Assembly: GCF_000143535.2 (NCBI RefSeq)
Contig: NC_037321.1
Coordinates: 1,798,001-1,862,000 of the forward strand
Source of the DNA: Botrytis cinerea B05.10
Lineage: Eukaryota; Ascomycota; Leotiomycetes; Helotiales; Sclerotiniaceae
Length of the DNA: 64,000 nt
Direction: 5' to 3'
Numbering within the stretch: the first letter of the stretch is position 1; the number at the start of each line of letters is the position of its first letter. The notes under the pieces were generated by a model. It was not told where the DNA came from and did no database searches. It worked only from the letters and a program-made list of their open reading frames with translations. Shown here piece by piece: positions 50,702-62,837 of this stretch. The position numbers and the translations under genes are program-made.

Positions 50702-52925
50702 TAGTTTTACTAGATTTGTACTTTAAAAAATAAGAAAATTAGTAATTATTTAATTTAAAAATCATTTCCTAAGTATGTTAACTGTACATCAAATTTATGT
50801 AATGTGTAAAAAGTGTTTAAAATGTTATAACAATTAATAGATAATAAGCGTTATTCTCTCAATTATATTAATTGAACAGAAATAAAAATATTGTTATAAG
50901 AATTTATCATCAAACAATGGGATTATATACAAAGCTATTATTTATTGAATTCCAAAATCTTCTATTTTAAGGAGATAATTATGTTAAGATTTACATACTA
51001 CAAGCGTGACTTCATGTCATATACATGCCACAGCGTATATTGAAATGCAAAAATCTACAATATGTATTGATTTATTCTTGAATCATTTGAATTACTTGAA
51101 TTTTAATAAATAATATATTATTATTACTTTTTGGTTCATGATATAGATTTTAGTTTTCAGTCACACATCTGGAGACTAGCTTTTACTTCTCCATTGTGTA
51201 TCCGCATAGTTAAAATATTGGAAAATCTAAATACCTAGGTAATGACTTTTTTTGAAACCGTAAATGATAGTCTTTTTGTTTCAAAAGGCTTTATGTATAA
51301 TTTTAGATCCTACTAAGGTAGTCTTTTGTTCTAGACTTAAAATTTCAATAATTAGTTTTATAATTATGATTCCAGATTTTAGTCTCTTAATTTTAAGATC
51401 TAATATAGGATATAATATAGAATATAAATACTAAATAAATTTCAATCGAGGGTCGATAGTGTAAGAATAGTTTAATTATTCTCAATTGTAGTTATTGAAC
51501 AGACTTTATAAAGTGTATATATATATGTGGTGTATAAATAAAATACTTGTAATGTACCTAGGTAAGTATCAAGATCTATTGATGATTTAAATGCATTAAA
51601 GTTAAAATAAAATAAATGAGGTTTTCGATAGATTTTATAACACTAACTATTTTAATATTACAAATCCATTTGAAATATTAGATTTGTTTTGAAATTTGCT
51701 AAAAATCTAAACACTAGTAATAACATGTTATCTATAAAGTTCGATCTACTTTAGAATTTTGTTTAAAAAAATACTATATTATTTTAGTTCCTTATTTGAA
51801 CTAAGAAGATTTAACATAATACTGAAGGAAGTTTAAATATATGAGTATTGATTTATTGTGTTTTTAAACTCGTCAGAAGGTTTATAATTATTCAATATTA
51901 TATTAAACATCACTACCCAGTTTGATTAGAAGAATAATTTGAATGACCATCTCAGAAAGTCAAAATATTAATTAGTAAAATATTACACTATATAGCCTAT
52001 ATAATCTCAAATATGATACTGGAAAATGAAGTCAGTTATTTAAGAGAAAGTCAATCAATTAGAGGATTATATACTAGCCTCTTGGAAAAAGAGTTTTTCA
52101 GACCGTGGATTTGTAAAAGCTGTTTTTCTTATTTTTAAAATGTATAAAATTTTAATCTTTATGAGAATCCATCTCCAAACCTCTGATTCTGATCACACTT
52201 AAGATTCAATTATAAATAAATAACTAAGGAAACTGAAATTTTGATTTGATAGTTTGTTAATTAGATTTATAGTAAAATACATGTATTGATATATAATTTT
52301 ATAATGATTTAGCTTCCTTATTGGCTGGAACAATTCTGCTTTAGCATTAGTATATTACTTATGACAAATTAGAAGGGATTTTATAAATTTGCAAATATGA
52401 AAATGGCCTGCTATAGAGATATATGATTATATAATATATAAAGTACATTTCCATTTGATTTGCTTTTACGAATCCATTATCTTTTGAGTCTCTTAATAAA
52501 CAATAAAACTTACAAATTTTCAATCTCAATTTTAATTTTGATATAGACTAGGATGTAAAAACTGTAAAATGATGATAAGTGTAAATGATGTATTCAATAA
52601 AACTTGTATGACATATATTTTAATAAATTAAACAAATTTTTAAACAAAAAAAGTTTTTTTTTGAAAGCTCAATAGCAATTTCTATTACTTTATATAGTGT
52701 AATATATGATAAAGAATTCAAAATTAATAGTCTTTGAGAAATTCATCTCGGAAAATATTTTTGTTTATTATTTCTAACATAATAGAAATATATAAGCATT
52801 TTTTAAGAATCAGAAACTAATAATAGCAATAAGAAATCAATTATTCTCAATGTATCAGAATTTTAAAAAATAGCACAGTAGAATTAAATTATTTTCTACT
52901 TTTCTACTATAAAAAGTCTATAGGT
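50702..52925. other. AT-rich stretch at the right end of the block
   Basis: ACCTAGGT palindromes are at 51233 and 51556. No gene or element is recognised. Composition returns to normal at about 52920-52930. Confidence 0.5.
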
Positions 52926-53556
52926 TTTCTACCCCTACTAGCTCGTTCTAGCAGTTTAAAACTCTCCTTTCCTCCACAGTCATTTCCTTCACATCTTCCT
53001 TAAATAGTTTCGAACGTTAAATTTAGTATGTGCAAACCACCGATATTTTGTTTCCCCTAACGATTGATTTCCTGTCGCTAATGTGCTATCGGGCAGAAGT
53101 ATCTGTTGGTGATATCTGGGATCATTGTTGACCAGATGACACTGTTTCTTATTTCTCATCCACACTACAATGTCCCGTCACTAACTCGGAATTGTTTTCA
53201 CATATTACTCATCATCTTCCGCATATGATTCATATCACACGTGTCATAGTATTGATTGTCTTTGGATCTGACAGAAGCAAACCACGAACCTATATAACAC
53301 CGTAGGATATTCTCATTAAATCCTATTTTTGCGCCCTCTAGTTCAAAACACTGAGTAGGGGTGTCATCTCAAGAAATCCTCAGAAAGTTGACTGTCTATC
53401 TTGGCCGGCCAAAATTCGGCAATCGATCAAGTGAGCTTCTTCACAACTAAATTGATTAAAGCAAATGAATTGAGTGAGATTGGCATTTAGATGAGACAAA
53501 TCCTCGTTGAAAGCATTTCCTAGAAATCTCGCATACACATCCAGTAATAATTTCTA
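52926..53556. promoter_or_regulatory. Block boundary and upstream region of the unrecognised gene
   Basis: Sequence abruptly becomes of ordinary composition at about 52925. The 630 bp before the start at 53557 hold no ORF of note and presumably carry the promoter. I see no repeat. Confidence 0.5.
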
Positions 53557-54885
53557 ATGTCTCAATTTTCAGTCTCATCCCCAACCTATCAAAAGGCGCG
53601 AACATCCGGGAAGCAGTTACTGACATACATAAAGTGTAATAATCCACGAGAAAAAGATTACCCAAAACAAAGCCTGCTTCGTAATTATAAAGCCTTGCTG
53701 GACAACAACTGGAACGCCGAGGAAGAAACATCTATGGCCATGGCTGTGATACAGCCACTATATGTGTATCTCAATGTTTTGAATATTCCCACGGGTGTAG
53801 AGTCATGGGAAGCATTTGAAATTGTACATAAAAAGGAAAACTTCGACCTTGATGATCTGAAGGTAAGTTGTCCTCGATTAACACTGTCACAGCTTCCAGA
53901 TGCTTTGTGCTTAAAATACTGGCATTGCCGAACAATGTGACATCTAAGTCAAATCACATCTGTAGAGAGATCTGTGGGTTTTTTATTCACAGATAATGCT
54001 TTTAATCCTGCAGCAGTCAGCCTTCATATTAGATTTTTGGTTTATGAATATACAAGTGAATGCGTCACGTTCGCTCGACGTCCTATTTTAACCGAAACCC
54101 CACTTCATCTCAATATCAGAGGACTATCAGTCTCTTAATTTACAATATTAAAACACGAAAAGCAGACAATTTATTGTTCAAGAGAATAAGCTAACATCCG
54201 TTTGATTTAGGGGCCAATACCTCATTATGCTTTAGCCATGAACTTCACAGTAAGTGTTCACGACTTTTCAATGCATCCAAATGATGAGATGCTCGACATA
54301 ATCTTCCTGTTCTCTGAATCAGAATGTCATCTATGTATTAAGCGAATATTACCCATGGCTAAGCCTACAAGAGTACTAGCTATATTCAGTACATTGACTA
54401 ACACAAAGATATTTTAGCACGGCGTAATAGTAGCATACAACTCCATGAGCCCGTACCAAGCTGAGCTCCTCAAAGATGTCAAATCTCCTATCATCCCTGA
54501 CCTCAGTAGATGGTCAGATATTGCATATCTGCAATGGGCGGAGGTCTGCAAATCTCATGGCACTGAAATGAGCAATCTGAAATACGTCATCCGACATCAT
54601 GTAACGAATCAGATAACATCACAAGTCATAAAAGAAGTGTTGGAGAAAAGAGGAGAATCGCTCACGCCATCGGGATGTGTGGTGTCAATGGGGGATGGCA
54701 ATGGTCATGGTACTGCATTATTGGGCACCCCAAATGGAAAAGGAGTTGCTTGGCTCCTGGCTCAACATAAAGAGACCTTCAAAGACATGACAATTATCAG
54801 CGTGGAGATATTCTCGAGTAAATCTAGAGACCCAGCTAATAAGTCTCCGTTGTTCAATCTCAGTTTTCGAATTGGCCAAGAATGA
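53557..54885 (+). CDS. Unrecognised protein with a 13-codon middle exon
   Basis: Three exons (53557-53862, 54211-54249, 54418-54885) join in frame to 271 codons, 270 residues, all with phase-0 introns. Both introns have GTAAGT donors and CTAAC branch sites close to TTTAG acceptors. The middle exon encodes only 13 residues (GPIPHYALAMNFT). The first intron, 348 bp, is long for this genome. The protein is hydrophilic, with no signal peptide or membrane segment. The C-terminal half has a GNGHGTALLGTPNGKGVAWL stretch followed by LAQHKETF. I have an impression that similar hypothetical proteins exist in related fungi, but I cannot name a domain. It is the first gene beyond the AT-rich block, so heterochromatic silencing is possible. 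Confidence 0.72.
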
Positions 54886-55617
54886 TCTAGACATTACGTC
54901 TCTGTTATCTGATTGAAACTGGCTCGATCATTCAGATATGTGGGAATAGCGAAGGAGAGAGAGTTTCGACATGGAAACAATACATGTATGTAGTTTCTAT
55001 ACCGAGACATTAGATAAAATGCACTGTTTCATTTACAGAGTCAGATTTCCAACGGCAGTGAATTACTCTTTAAAAAGAAATTCTCGTATTTAGTCCTCAC
55101 AGTATTCCATCAATTCATAAAACCAATGGAACCTCGCCCTTACCAATAATATGCATTTGTCGAAGAACATCACAATTTTAAACATCACAGAAACAATATC
55201 ACAGACCAGTAATCGATGTTCGTTCTCAATACTGAATTCTTATTTTCAAAAGATTGGATCTCATTTCAACTCTTGACTAATCTCATCACACTGATATTAA
55301 GCCCTCCCTTTAATGTACCAGCCCGCTAGCTATTGGCTCTCAGGTACGTTCTTTTCCGAATTGTTTTCCGTCTCAAGTAAAAAGAAAGAGTGATACAAAT
55401 CCAGAAAACACCATCCAACCAACCATCCAATGCAGAAAATATACGCCATGAAAACTCGAGATTAATTTCAATGTCCTCCTTCCCCACAAAATCGCTCACA
55501 TGCGCGCAAATGCTAAGCACCTTCCTCTACCCCTCCACCTTTCCTAATTCCGATTTAAAGCTCCCCATCTCCCCATCTCTCCATTTTGAAATCCCCAATA
55601 TTCCTATCCATCTTCAT
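54886..55617. other. Intergenic region between convergent genes
   Basis: This region holds the 3' ends of two convergent genes. The part next to the chitin synthase is C/T-rich on the plus strand. The 116-codon frame at 55390-55740 overlaps the chitin synthase on the opposite strand and is not credible. Confidence 0.5.
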
Positions 55618-58600
55618 TTACATAGCAGCCAACTCAGAATCAATACTCCTGTCCAAAAATGTCCTCCTCTCACCAACCAACTCTGTCTGCAACCTCTGCT
55701 CTACCAAAGCTCTAACTTGTTTCTTCGTAACATTATCTAAATCTACCTCCCTCAAGCAGTTTTGAATAGCCTCTACAATCTGCAAATCATCTGGACCGGC
55801 GGTACCCCTTTGGAAATCAAATCCACTAGCAGGTCTATCAATACCAGCTCCTGCTAATGGTGAGCGAGCACCACCTGTGAAGCCTACCGACGAGCGTGAT
55901 TGATGTCGTCCTGGACCACCACCGAGAAGATTATCCGAAGACATCATTTGCATCGAAGGTCGATTGTTGCCAGGGTAGTCTTGATATGGTGAGGCGGAAC
56001 GATCTTGTTGGCGAAGGGACATTGCAGAATGATTGCGGACAGGGTGGTCAGTGTATTGGTTTGCGGAGTAAGTAGATTGAGGAGGCATGTATGGACCGCG
56101 ACCAGGGAAACCAGTTAAAATAGTGGAGGCTGGCTTGACAGATGAGTACATGGATTTCATGTCATCCATTTCGTATTGATCATCGAATGTATCGTATGCC
56201 TTTTCGACTGGTACTCCACGACGTCCTGGAAGGTTGTTGTGTGAGGCGTAATCGTCCCATCGCTGAAGAGGAATGCTTCTTGGGTCAAATTCAGCGCCGT
56301 CCACGGCCACAACCTTTGCAGCTCCCTTTTCTCCCAGGACAATACGTGTGTTACCCCACGAGAAGTTATCCTGATTCCAGAATGAGTAGATTGGCAAAAT
56401 GAAAGAGTAAATTGGGAACGCAAGGATATAAATAATCATCCATCCAATGTGTTGCCATTGACGTTTGAGAATAAATATCAAAGCTTGTAAACCGTATGTA
56501 CCAGCAATCATACAAATCGAAATGAGAGGGAATTGACCTTGATGCGTTGCGACTTTGTAGATCAGATATCCTAGATAGACTGTAGTTGCAGGAAGAATAA
56601 TTGTACCGAACAGATCGATGAAGACGACGAATCTCATACTGAAACAACAGAATCCACACAGTTCAGGAAGTCGGACCAACTCAGCTAGATTGTGAATGGT
56701 GGAATTGATCCAACGTCTTCTCTGAGAAAGAAGAACACTCCAGGTTTCGGGTGCGGCAGTACTAGCGTATGCATCTGGAATAAACTTGTACTTCATGTAT
56801 GGGAAGTGCTTGGTCATCAACGTAGTCAAGAATCGATCCTCTCCAAGAGACAGAAGATTCTTCTTGTGTAAAGTATCAACAACACACTCACTGTACTCGT
56901 CAATGATGGCATCAGCGATAATCAATGGTTTGCCTTTGTCAGCGGTACGTAGACGATACATAGTGAAACTATAGAACTGGTATTAGTGTGCTGTATGTAA
57001 CAAATAGGGGACCAGAAAAGGGATTACTTACCAACCAGGTAAACAAGTGACACTTCCGAATAGAGATTCAAAGGCCTTGGCCAAATGATGCGAGATGAAA
57101 TATTCGTAAACTTGAATCATAGTCCACCAAGATTGCTCTTCGTTTTCAAGATTGGTTTCGCCACAAATACCAGCGATTTTACCGTCATTGACACAGGCAG
57201 CAACGAGACGATTCAGCGAGTCTTCCCTTACACTGGTATCGGCATCAATCATCAGTAGATATTCGTAAAGTTCTGGATCTACGCCAATAATGTTGTTGAT
57301 TTGATGGAACATTTCCAACTCCAATGGGTTCATGGGTGCTCTGTGATGGACGCGATTGAGGAAACTCATGAGAATAATTTGAGTGTCACGTTTTCCACGA
57401 TTACCGGGCTTCGATTTGGATTGCTCGGATTCCTTGCCAACCTTGACCACTACAATATATGGTACCACATTTCCTTCAAATTCGTATAGACCTGAGTATA
57501 CCTTACCATAGTTGAGTTGCTCGTTGCCATCTCCGATGGATTTAAACGGTAAGGCTGGAGGGTCGATCTTGGGATCTACACCGAGAATATCGAGGATAAT
57601 CTTTGGTGTAGGGCGATCATTACCACCTCCTACAACCATGCCATCACAAACGACACAGATGAGCTTCCTTTTATTGTCGTATTGTAGAGCGGTAACAGAG
57701 TCCAAAGCTTTACGCAATGAGTCTTCACCTTCGGTGTATGCTGGAACTTGGCAAATGACGAACTTGTCTTGAGGAGTTGGACGACGCTTCGAACCAAATT
57801 GAAGTGCAGACACGAACTTGACGACAATGACAGCACACACAATAATTGTGAAAGCGAGAAGGATGTAGTTGTTGATCTGACATCTAATAGAATCTCGAAA
57901 ATCAGGGATGCCTGCATAGAACAAATTGTTCATGCAATTCAAGTTGTTGAGGATATCCACTTGATAAGATGCGTTGGCTGTTTTGTAATTGTCATCCCAA
58001 TCACTCGTGATATCTAGACCCGGGTTTCTGAGTACCATTTGATAAATTGTATCATCCATAAATTCATAAGTGTCAACACTAGGATAGGTATCTAATGTGT
58101 AGTAATAGTTGGTGAAGTCGTAGAGCTTGCCCTTTAGAACAACCCAATAATGATTTTCATTTTGGCCTTCACTCTTGATCGCACTATTCTTGACCACTAG
58201 ATCACCATGGTAATACTCTTTGATTGCAGGTGTGTACACGTCCGCATACCAATTCCAGTCGTAAAGTTTACTGGTTGTATATGCTGAAAGGTTGCCAGAT
58301 GTATGGACCCCGGAAGGATATTCAGCAGTACTATTATCCAGTAAAACCACGGTGTAATCGGTTACAAGGCCAGGGCATGCAACAGTCAATGGTGGCGGGA
58401 AGTAACTGTCCAAGTTCAAACCAGCAAATGGTTGCATAACATCAGAGGTTGTCTCGACAGTGGTATCACTGTGCTGCAACTTCCAAAACTTGGAAAGATC
58501 GTATACTTTTCCATGAATGCTGACCCAAAAATCGTTATCTCCTTGATGAGTAGCGACTTCTTTTGCATTCCACGCTTTATCGGAATTTGGACAGAGGAGT

Positions 58601-61071
58601 TTACCAAATTCAATAATCCAGAAAATAACCAAGGCATTGATGAAGAGGATAAAGAAACACAACACTAGCTTTTCTCTCCAAGCCATGCGTACATCCGGTC
58701 GTTTCATCCGACCAATAAATGAGAGGAGGAATGAAGGAATCCACCACGTGAAAGCCCAGGTAATGGCGACCCAGATACGACGCTGGTTTGTTGCTGCCTC
58801 GCTGACGACAGCTTTCGGGGTGCCACCTTCGGGATCATCCACCATTTCTCCATTCTCATCAGTGTAATAAACCTGGCCCCTCGTATTATCTCCCTTGAAG
58901 CCGAGTCCATAGTCACCACCACTGATATTTCTTGATGGTGCGATGGTGGGAGCCCCGAGGTTACTCCGGGCCACGTTGACTTGACTTTGTCGATTCATCA
59001 TATTATCGTGACTCCCAAGAGGCGTCAGATCATTATTGGGACCGGCAAAGAAACCACTTCCATTTGGTGGGTTGGAGGAGTATCCTGTGTTCATGTCGTG
59101 GGCTCCTAGCATGCCTGCCATGCCTCCAGGACCGCCCATACTTTGGAACTCCCCTTCGGCCGGCTTTAGGTCAAGCATGGTTTCAGCTTCCCACCAAGCA
59201 CTTTCGCGGATCCATATTCGCTCTTTGCCTATGACAACTTCACCATTGCTCCAACCACGCTCCATGACCCAGCTTTCAATGCCATCACGGCCATCCTTAC
59301 AACCAAGGGGGGCATATCGTTGAACAAATTCTTCGAAATCGAAATCGGCTGTAAAATCCAAGTTTTTGTTTCGTCGATTTGCCCACTCTGGCAAACGCCA
59401 GGCGCGAAGTTGGCGTGAGATAGCACCCGCGGACCAAGCCGAAGTTGTTGAAGGAAGCGAAGCGAGAGCTGCGGGTGAATCGTCGGTCGGATGCATAGAT
59501 AAGTGATACCAGACGCGACTGCTACCAAGAACGGAAGGTAGGTCAATACGACCGTTGCGGCCTAGGTTAATACCTTGACCCTCGATTGGGAGCAGAAGCT
59601 TCTTGAGAAAACCATCATCTTCTCCCTCGCGGGCAACCTTCTCTAATACGATCTCACGCTTCTCAAGCTCGTGTTCACGATCTCTCCCAGAAGGTCCAGT
59701 CATGATACCGAGATCTGGAGCAACTTCGGATACAGAATTTTGCATCTCTCGGATAACCGTTGAGCCAGCAGAAACTACATCCACACCATCTTCTTTCATT
59801 TCGGAATTAATACCCTGAGTATCGTCAAAGACACCTCGCATTGCAGCCGCTTTCCCAAGATTTGGGTCTGGAATCTCAAGAACAGTTATGCAGACAGTAT
59901 CACCATTGTCGTCTTCTGTATTTGGGGTTCGAGCTCCTGGTCCCCCTTCACTGGAAGAATCACCGTCCTTGATCCTGAGCATCTCACTAGCAATGGCTTC
60001 GTTGGCCTTCAGAATTACCCAATCTACAAGGGCTTCATAGAGACCACCGATCAAAGTTTCTCGCTCTTGGGTTGTGCATTGCTTGACGAGAACATCGGGT
60101 TCCAAACCAAGCAGACCTCCAACATCCTCACAAATTTCCTCCAACGCATCCCCATCAAGAACAAAGCTCAAGGTATCACCTAGCTTTAGTAATCCTGCTA
60201 ATATTGAGATGAGATCTCTGTGTGCGGCACCCTTGATACCAATAGCTTTTAATGATGCTCTGAAGTCGTCTGCAGCAGCAGCATCATCCGCAGTAGGAAG
60301 GTACGGTGGAGGGCCATATGTTCCAGACTTTTCTAGAAGCGCGTAACTAGAAGCTTGCTTTAAGCTCAAGAATTCTCGTTCGGCAGGAGTCGATGCAGAT
60401 GTGAGGAGGTAGTAGAAGACGTCGAAAGCTCGATATCCTGGCTCGGAAGGAAGGTTTAAAAGTCCCTTTTTAGTATCAATTCCACCCTCTGATAATGCTA
60501 TTGACGCAGCCGTAAGATTTCCAGCAAGTGAAAGGGTTAAGGTCACACCAAGAGCAGATTGTCGAGGTGTAGATGGGTTCTGGGGTGAGACACAATGGAT
60601 AAATGGTCGTAACACTTCAAGGGCGGTATACAACGAGTTGGGAATTGTAAGAGGGAGAGTGTTGAGGAATGGTGCCAAAATGGAAGGAGTAGCCTCGTGA
60701 AGAGAACTATTGTCTAGTTAGCTTTAAAATTTGTAGAAAGTTCAATGGACCTCATACCCTAAAACGATACAACCATCCTCCGCACGTCTTCTAGCATGTT
60801 CCCACGCTCGTGCGGCCAAGGCTGAATCTATTACACCTCCCGTTCTTCCTTCACGATCAGGTTGTGAAGCAGATAGCCAAGTGTTCACAACCAAGCTACT
60901 GCTAGAATCTAATCGGTATGGCTGACCAGATGTGTAAATGTGGTGAACAGCGTTCAAAAGTGTCGTTGCTGTTACTTGAGATGATTGTTGACCCGCAGCG
61001 TGAAAGTTTCGAGCGGCTCCAGTAGCTGAAGATGTCATGGAATATGTTGACACACGATTGTTGCCCGCCAT
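55618..61071 (-). CDS. Class VI/VII chitin synthase with myosin-like N-terminus
   Basis: Three exons (61071-60758, 60706-57032, 56968-55618) give 1,779 residues, a complete protein of normal length. Residues 1-~620 are the reduced myosin motor-like domain; the P-loop (GESGxGKT) of class V enzymes is absent, which marks the CsmB/class VI group (class VII in Neurospora naming). Membrane helices lie at about 749-769 and 785-804. A cytochrome b5-like domain follows (about 825-885; [11 protein letters not shown]), with a related segment at 960-975 ([12 protein letters not shown]), then a helix at about 1052-1074. The catalytic GT2 core has VVCDGM (~1123), MIDADTS (~1257), EDRFLTT (1373) and the QRRRWINST motif (1412), followed by three helices. 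A DEK C-terminal domain ends the protein (about 1723-1779). It polymerises UDP-GlcNAc into chitin at hyphal tips. Introns are 51 and 63 bp. Confidence 0.96.
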
Positions 61072-61870
61072 CGTGTAATACAGATGGGGGGGACTTTTCC
61101 TCCCTCACTTCAATGCAAAAGCCTGATTTGTTGACTTCAATGTTTTCCAACACTCCAACACTCACTATTCTTTCCAAAGCAACCCCTTTCCAAGATGTTT
61201 GTGTGGATGAAATGTCTATTCGATATCAAGAGTTTCGACAGTCGCGTTCTTTTGATATGGATTCAATAGTATGGTCTGGGAAGATATTTCGTGTTATTGT
61301 GTTTCTCCAGGGCGTCTTTCTTATGTGATCGCTGAGCAAGTGAATTGGATTGATGCAAGTGCACAAAAACGAGAGTTGGGAATGAATATTAAAAGGATGA
61401 TAAAAAAAATACTGAATGGATTTGAACGGCCTTCACCAAACGAATGAGGTGAATGAGATAGAATCAATGGCACAAAAAATGGAGAAGTCGGAATGAGATG
61501 AGGAAAATGCAAAAGCAAAAAAGGATAGGAATGTTCAGTTCATACCAACTGCACTGGCTGGTACTTGAGAATAACTTCTTGCGGTTGTGTATGGGATGGG
61601 TTAGGATGATTGCCAGGGAGGCACGGAGGGTAGGATGATTACCTAGCAGAAAGGGTGCTACGGGAGACGATAGAGACCGCCCCTGGAGAGAAAATGAACA
61701 AATAAATAAATAAATGCAAAATATAAAATGCAAAATCGAAAATATAAAATATAAAATGGCCAATGGGGTGGGTGATGGGCAATGGCCACTAAGCATATAA
61801 ACATGCGCTACGGCGTATAACCTCCAACCTTCGTTCTATAGGTGCTAGGTACCCGTACCGTCCGGGAATT

Positions 61871-61932
61871 CTTTTCTCTTTTCCTTTTCCTTTTCCCTTT
61901 CCCTTTCCCTTTCCCTTTCCCTTTCCCTTTCC
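61871..61932 (+). repeat. CCCTTT hexamer microsatellite
   Basis: Pyrimidine-only tract that shifts from CCTTTT to about eight CCCTTT units. It lies 0.8 kb upstream of the chitin synthase start. Read on the minus (sense) strand it is purine-only. Confidence 0.9.
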
Positions 61933-62270
61933 AGTCTTCAGCCAAGTCTCCCTATGGTGGCTCGATCAATGCAAATGTTGACCATGGGTCCATGGGTCCA
62001 GGATTGTTTGTGATAAACTATCTAGCTAAGCCGCATATTGGGAAGGAAAAAAAGATAAATACGAGACTTGCTGTGGTCGGATCAATGCCGTTTTAATCGG
62101 TAGAAGTGGGAATTGAAGGGATATACATGATACTCGAAGTGTGCTTTGCTCATCGAGAATTTAATTGCCACTCGCGAGCCACTGCATTCAATGCATGGGA
62201 AGGAAAAGAGTGCCTGCCTAGGTAGGAGGCTAGGTCGTTGGACCCTTTTCATTGTTGTACATACATATCA

Positions 62271-62330
62271 CGATTGACGATTGACGATTGACGATTGACG
62301 GTTCACCACTCACCACTCACCACCCACCAC
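62271..62330 (+). repeat. Two adjoining short tandem repeats
   Basis: Four CGATTGA units (62271-62298) are followed by CACCACT/CACCACC units to about 62330. Confidence 0.9.
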
Positions 62331-62800
62331 CACCTTTCCCACCCAATCGTATGCTCTCAATATCAGCTCCCATCCGATCCATACCTCGTACCGACCCAAG
62401 TACGAGCTTTTTAAAAACAGCGACAAACTTCAAATTTATTTTAAGAAATCCACACGCACTAGGGAGCCTTCTTAGTTTTCCATAGTCGAAGTCTATCGAA
62501 GACCACATCGTACCGAACTGCTCGTCGTGAGACATTTGAGCATTTGAGCATTTCGACCTAACGCTTCCAGCTCTCTCTGTGAATATGATTTAAAACGATC
62601 TTATGATCTAACACCTTTTGGCACTTCAATTATAGATCAACCATTCACACTGTTCCCACAGTTGCCCATAGCTTGGTGAATCCTTACTCCATCAATCCAT
62701 CCATCGACCAACCTACATGGCTCTTTTACCTAGGTGCGCTCGCCGTGCTTTGTTTTGATCACCACGGAAGGCTTGTCCATACAAGCGCCGAGTCCTCTTT

Positions 62801-62803
<3 letters not shown>

Positions 62804-62835
<32 letters not shown>
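62804..62835 (+). repeat. AC dinucleotide microsatellite
   Basis: Uninterrupted run of about 16 AC units, likely to vary in length between strains. Confidence 0.95.

Positions 62836-62837
<2 letters not shown>

Larger units (their letters stand above)
10718..52925. other. 42-kb AT-rich, gene-free block (RIP-eroded repeats)
   Basis: Composition changes sharply at both edges, from ordinary genic DNA to sequence made almost wholly of A and T. No open frame in the block exceeds about 92 codons and none resembles a known protein. CpG and CpA are scarce, while TpA, ApT and homopolymer runs dominate, as expected from repeat-induced point mutation of duplicated DNA. Recognisable transposon copies are listed separately. 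A block this long in a filamentous ascomycete is usually constitutive heterochromatin: a centromere, pericentromere or large RIP island. No telomere repeats are present. The centromere reading is inference. Confidence 0.9.

Noticed and set aside
10718..52925. Mitochondrial DNA as the source of the AT-rich block
   Set aside because: No mitochondrial protein, tRNA or rRNA gene could be read, and the block contains nuclear-type TIR elements; base composition alone is explained by RIP.
55390..55740. 116-codon frame overlapping the chitin synthase 3' end
   Set aside because: It lies antisense to the last coding exon and its composition follows the C/T-rich 3' flank.
57630..58922. Several frames opposite to the chitin synthase coding strand
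   Set aside because: They are shadows of a well-supported long coding exon.
61871..61932. Telomere-like tract
   Set aside because: The unit is CCCTTT, not the CCCTAA of fungal telomeres, and it is internal, between genic sequences.
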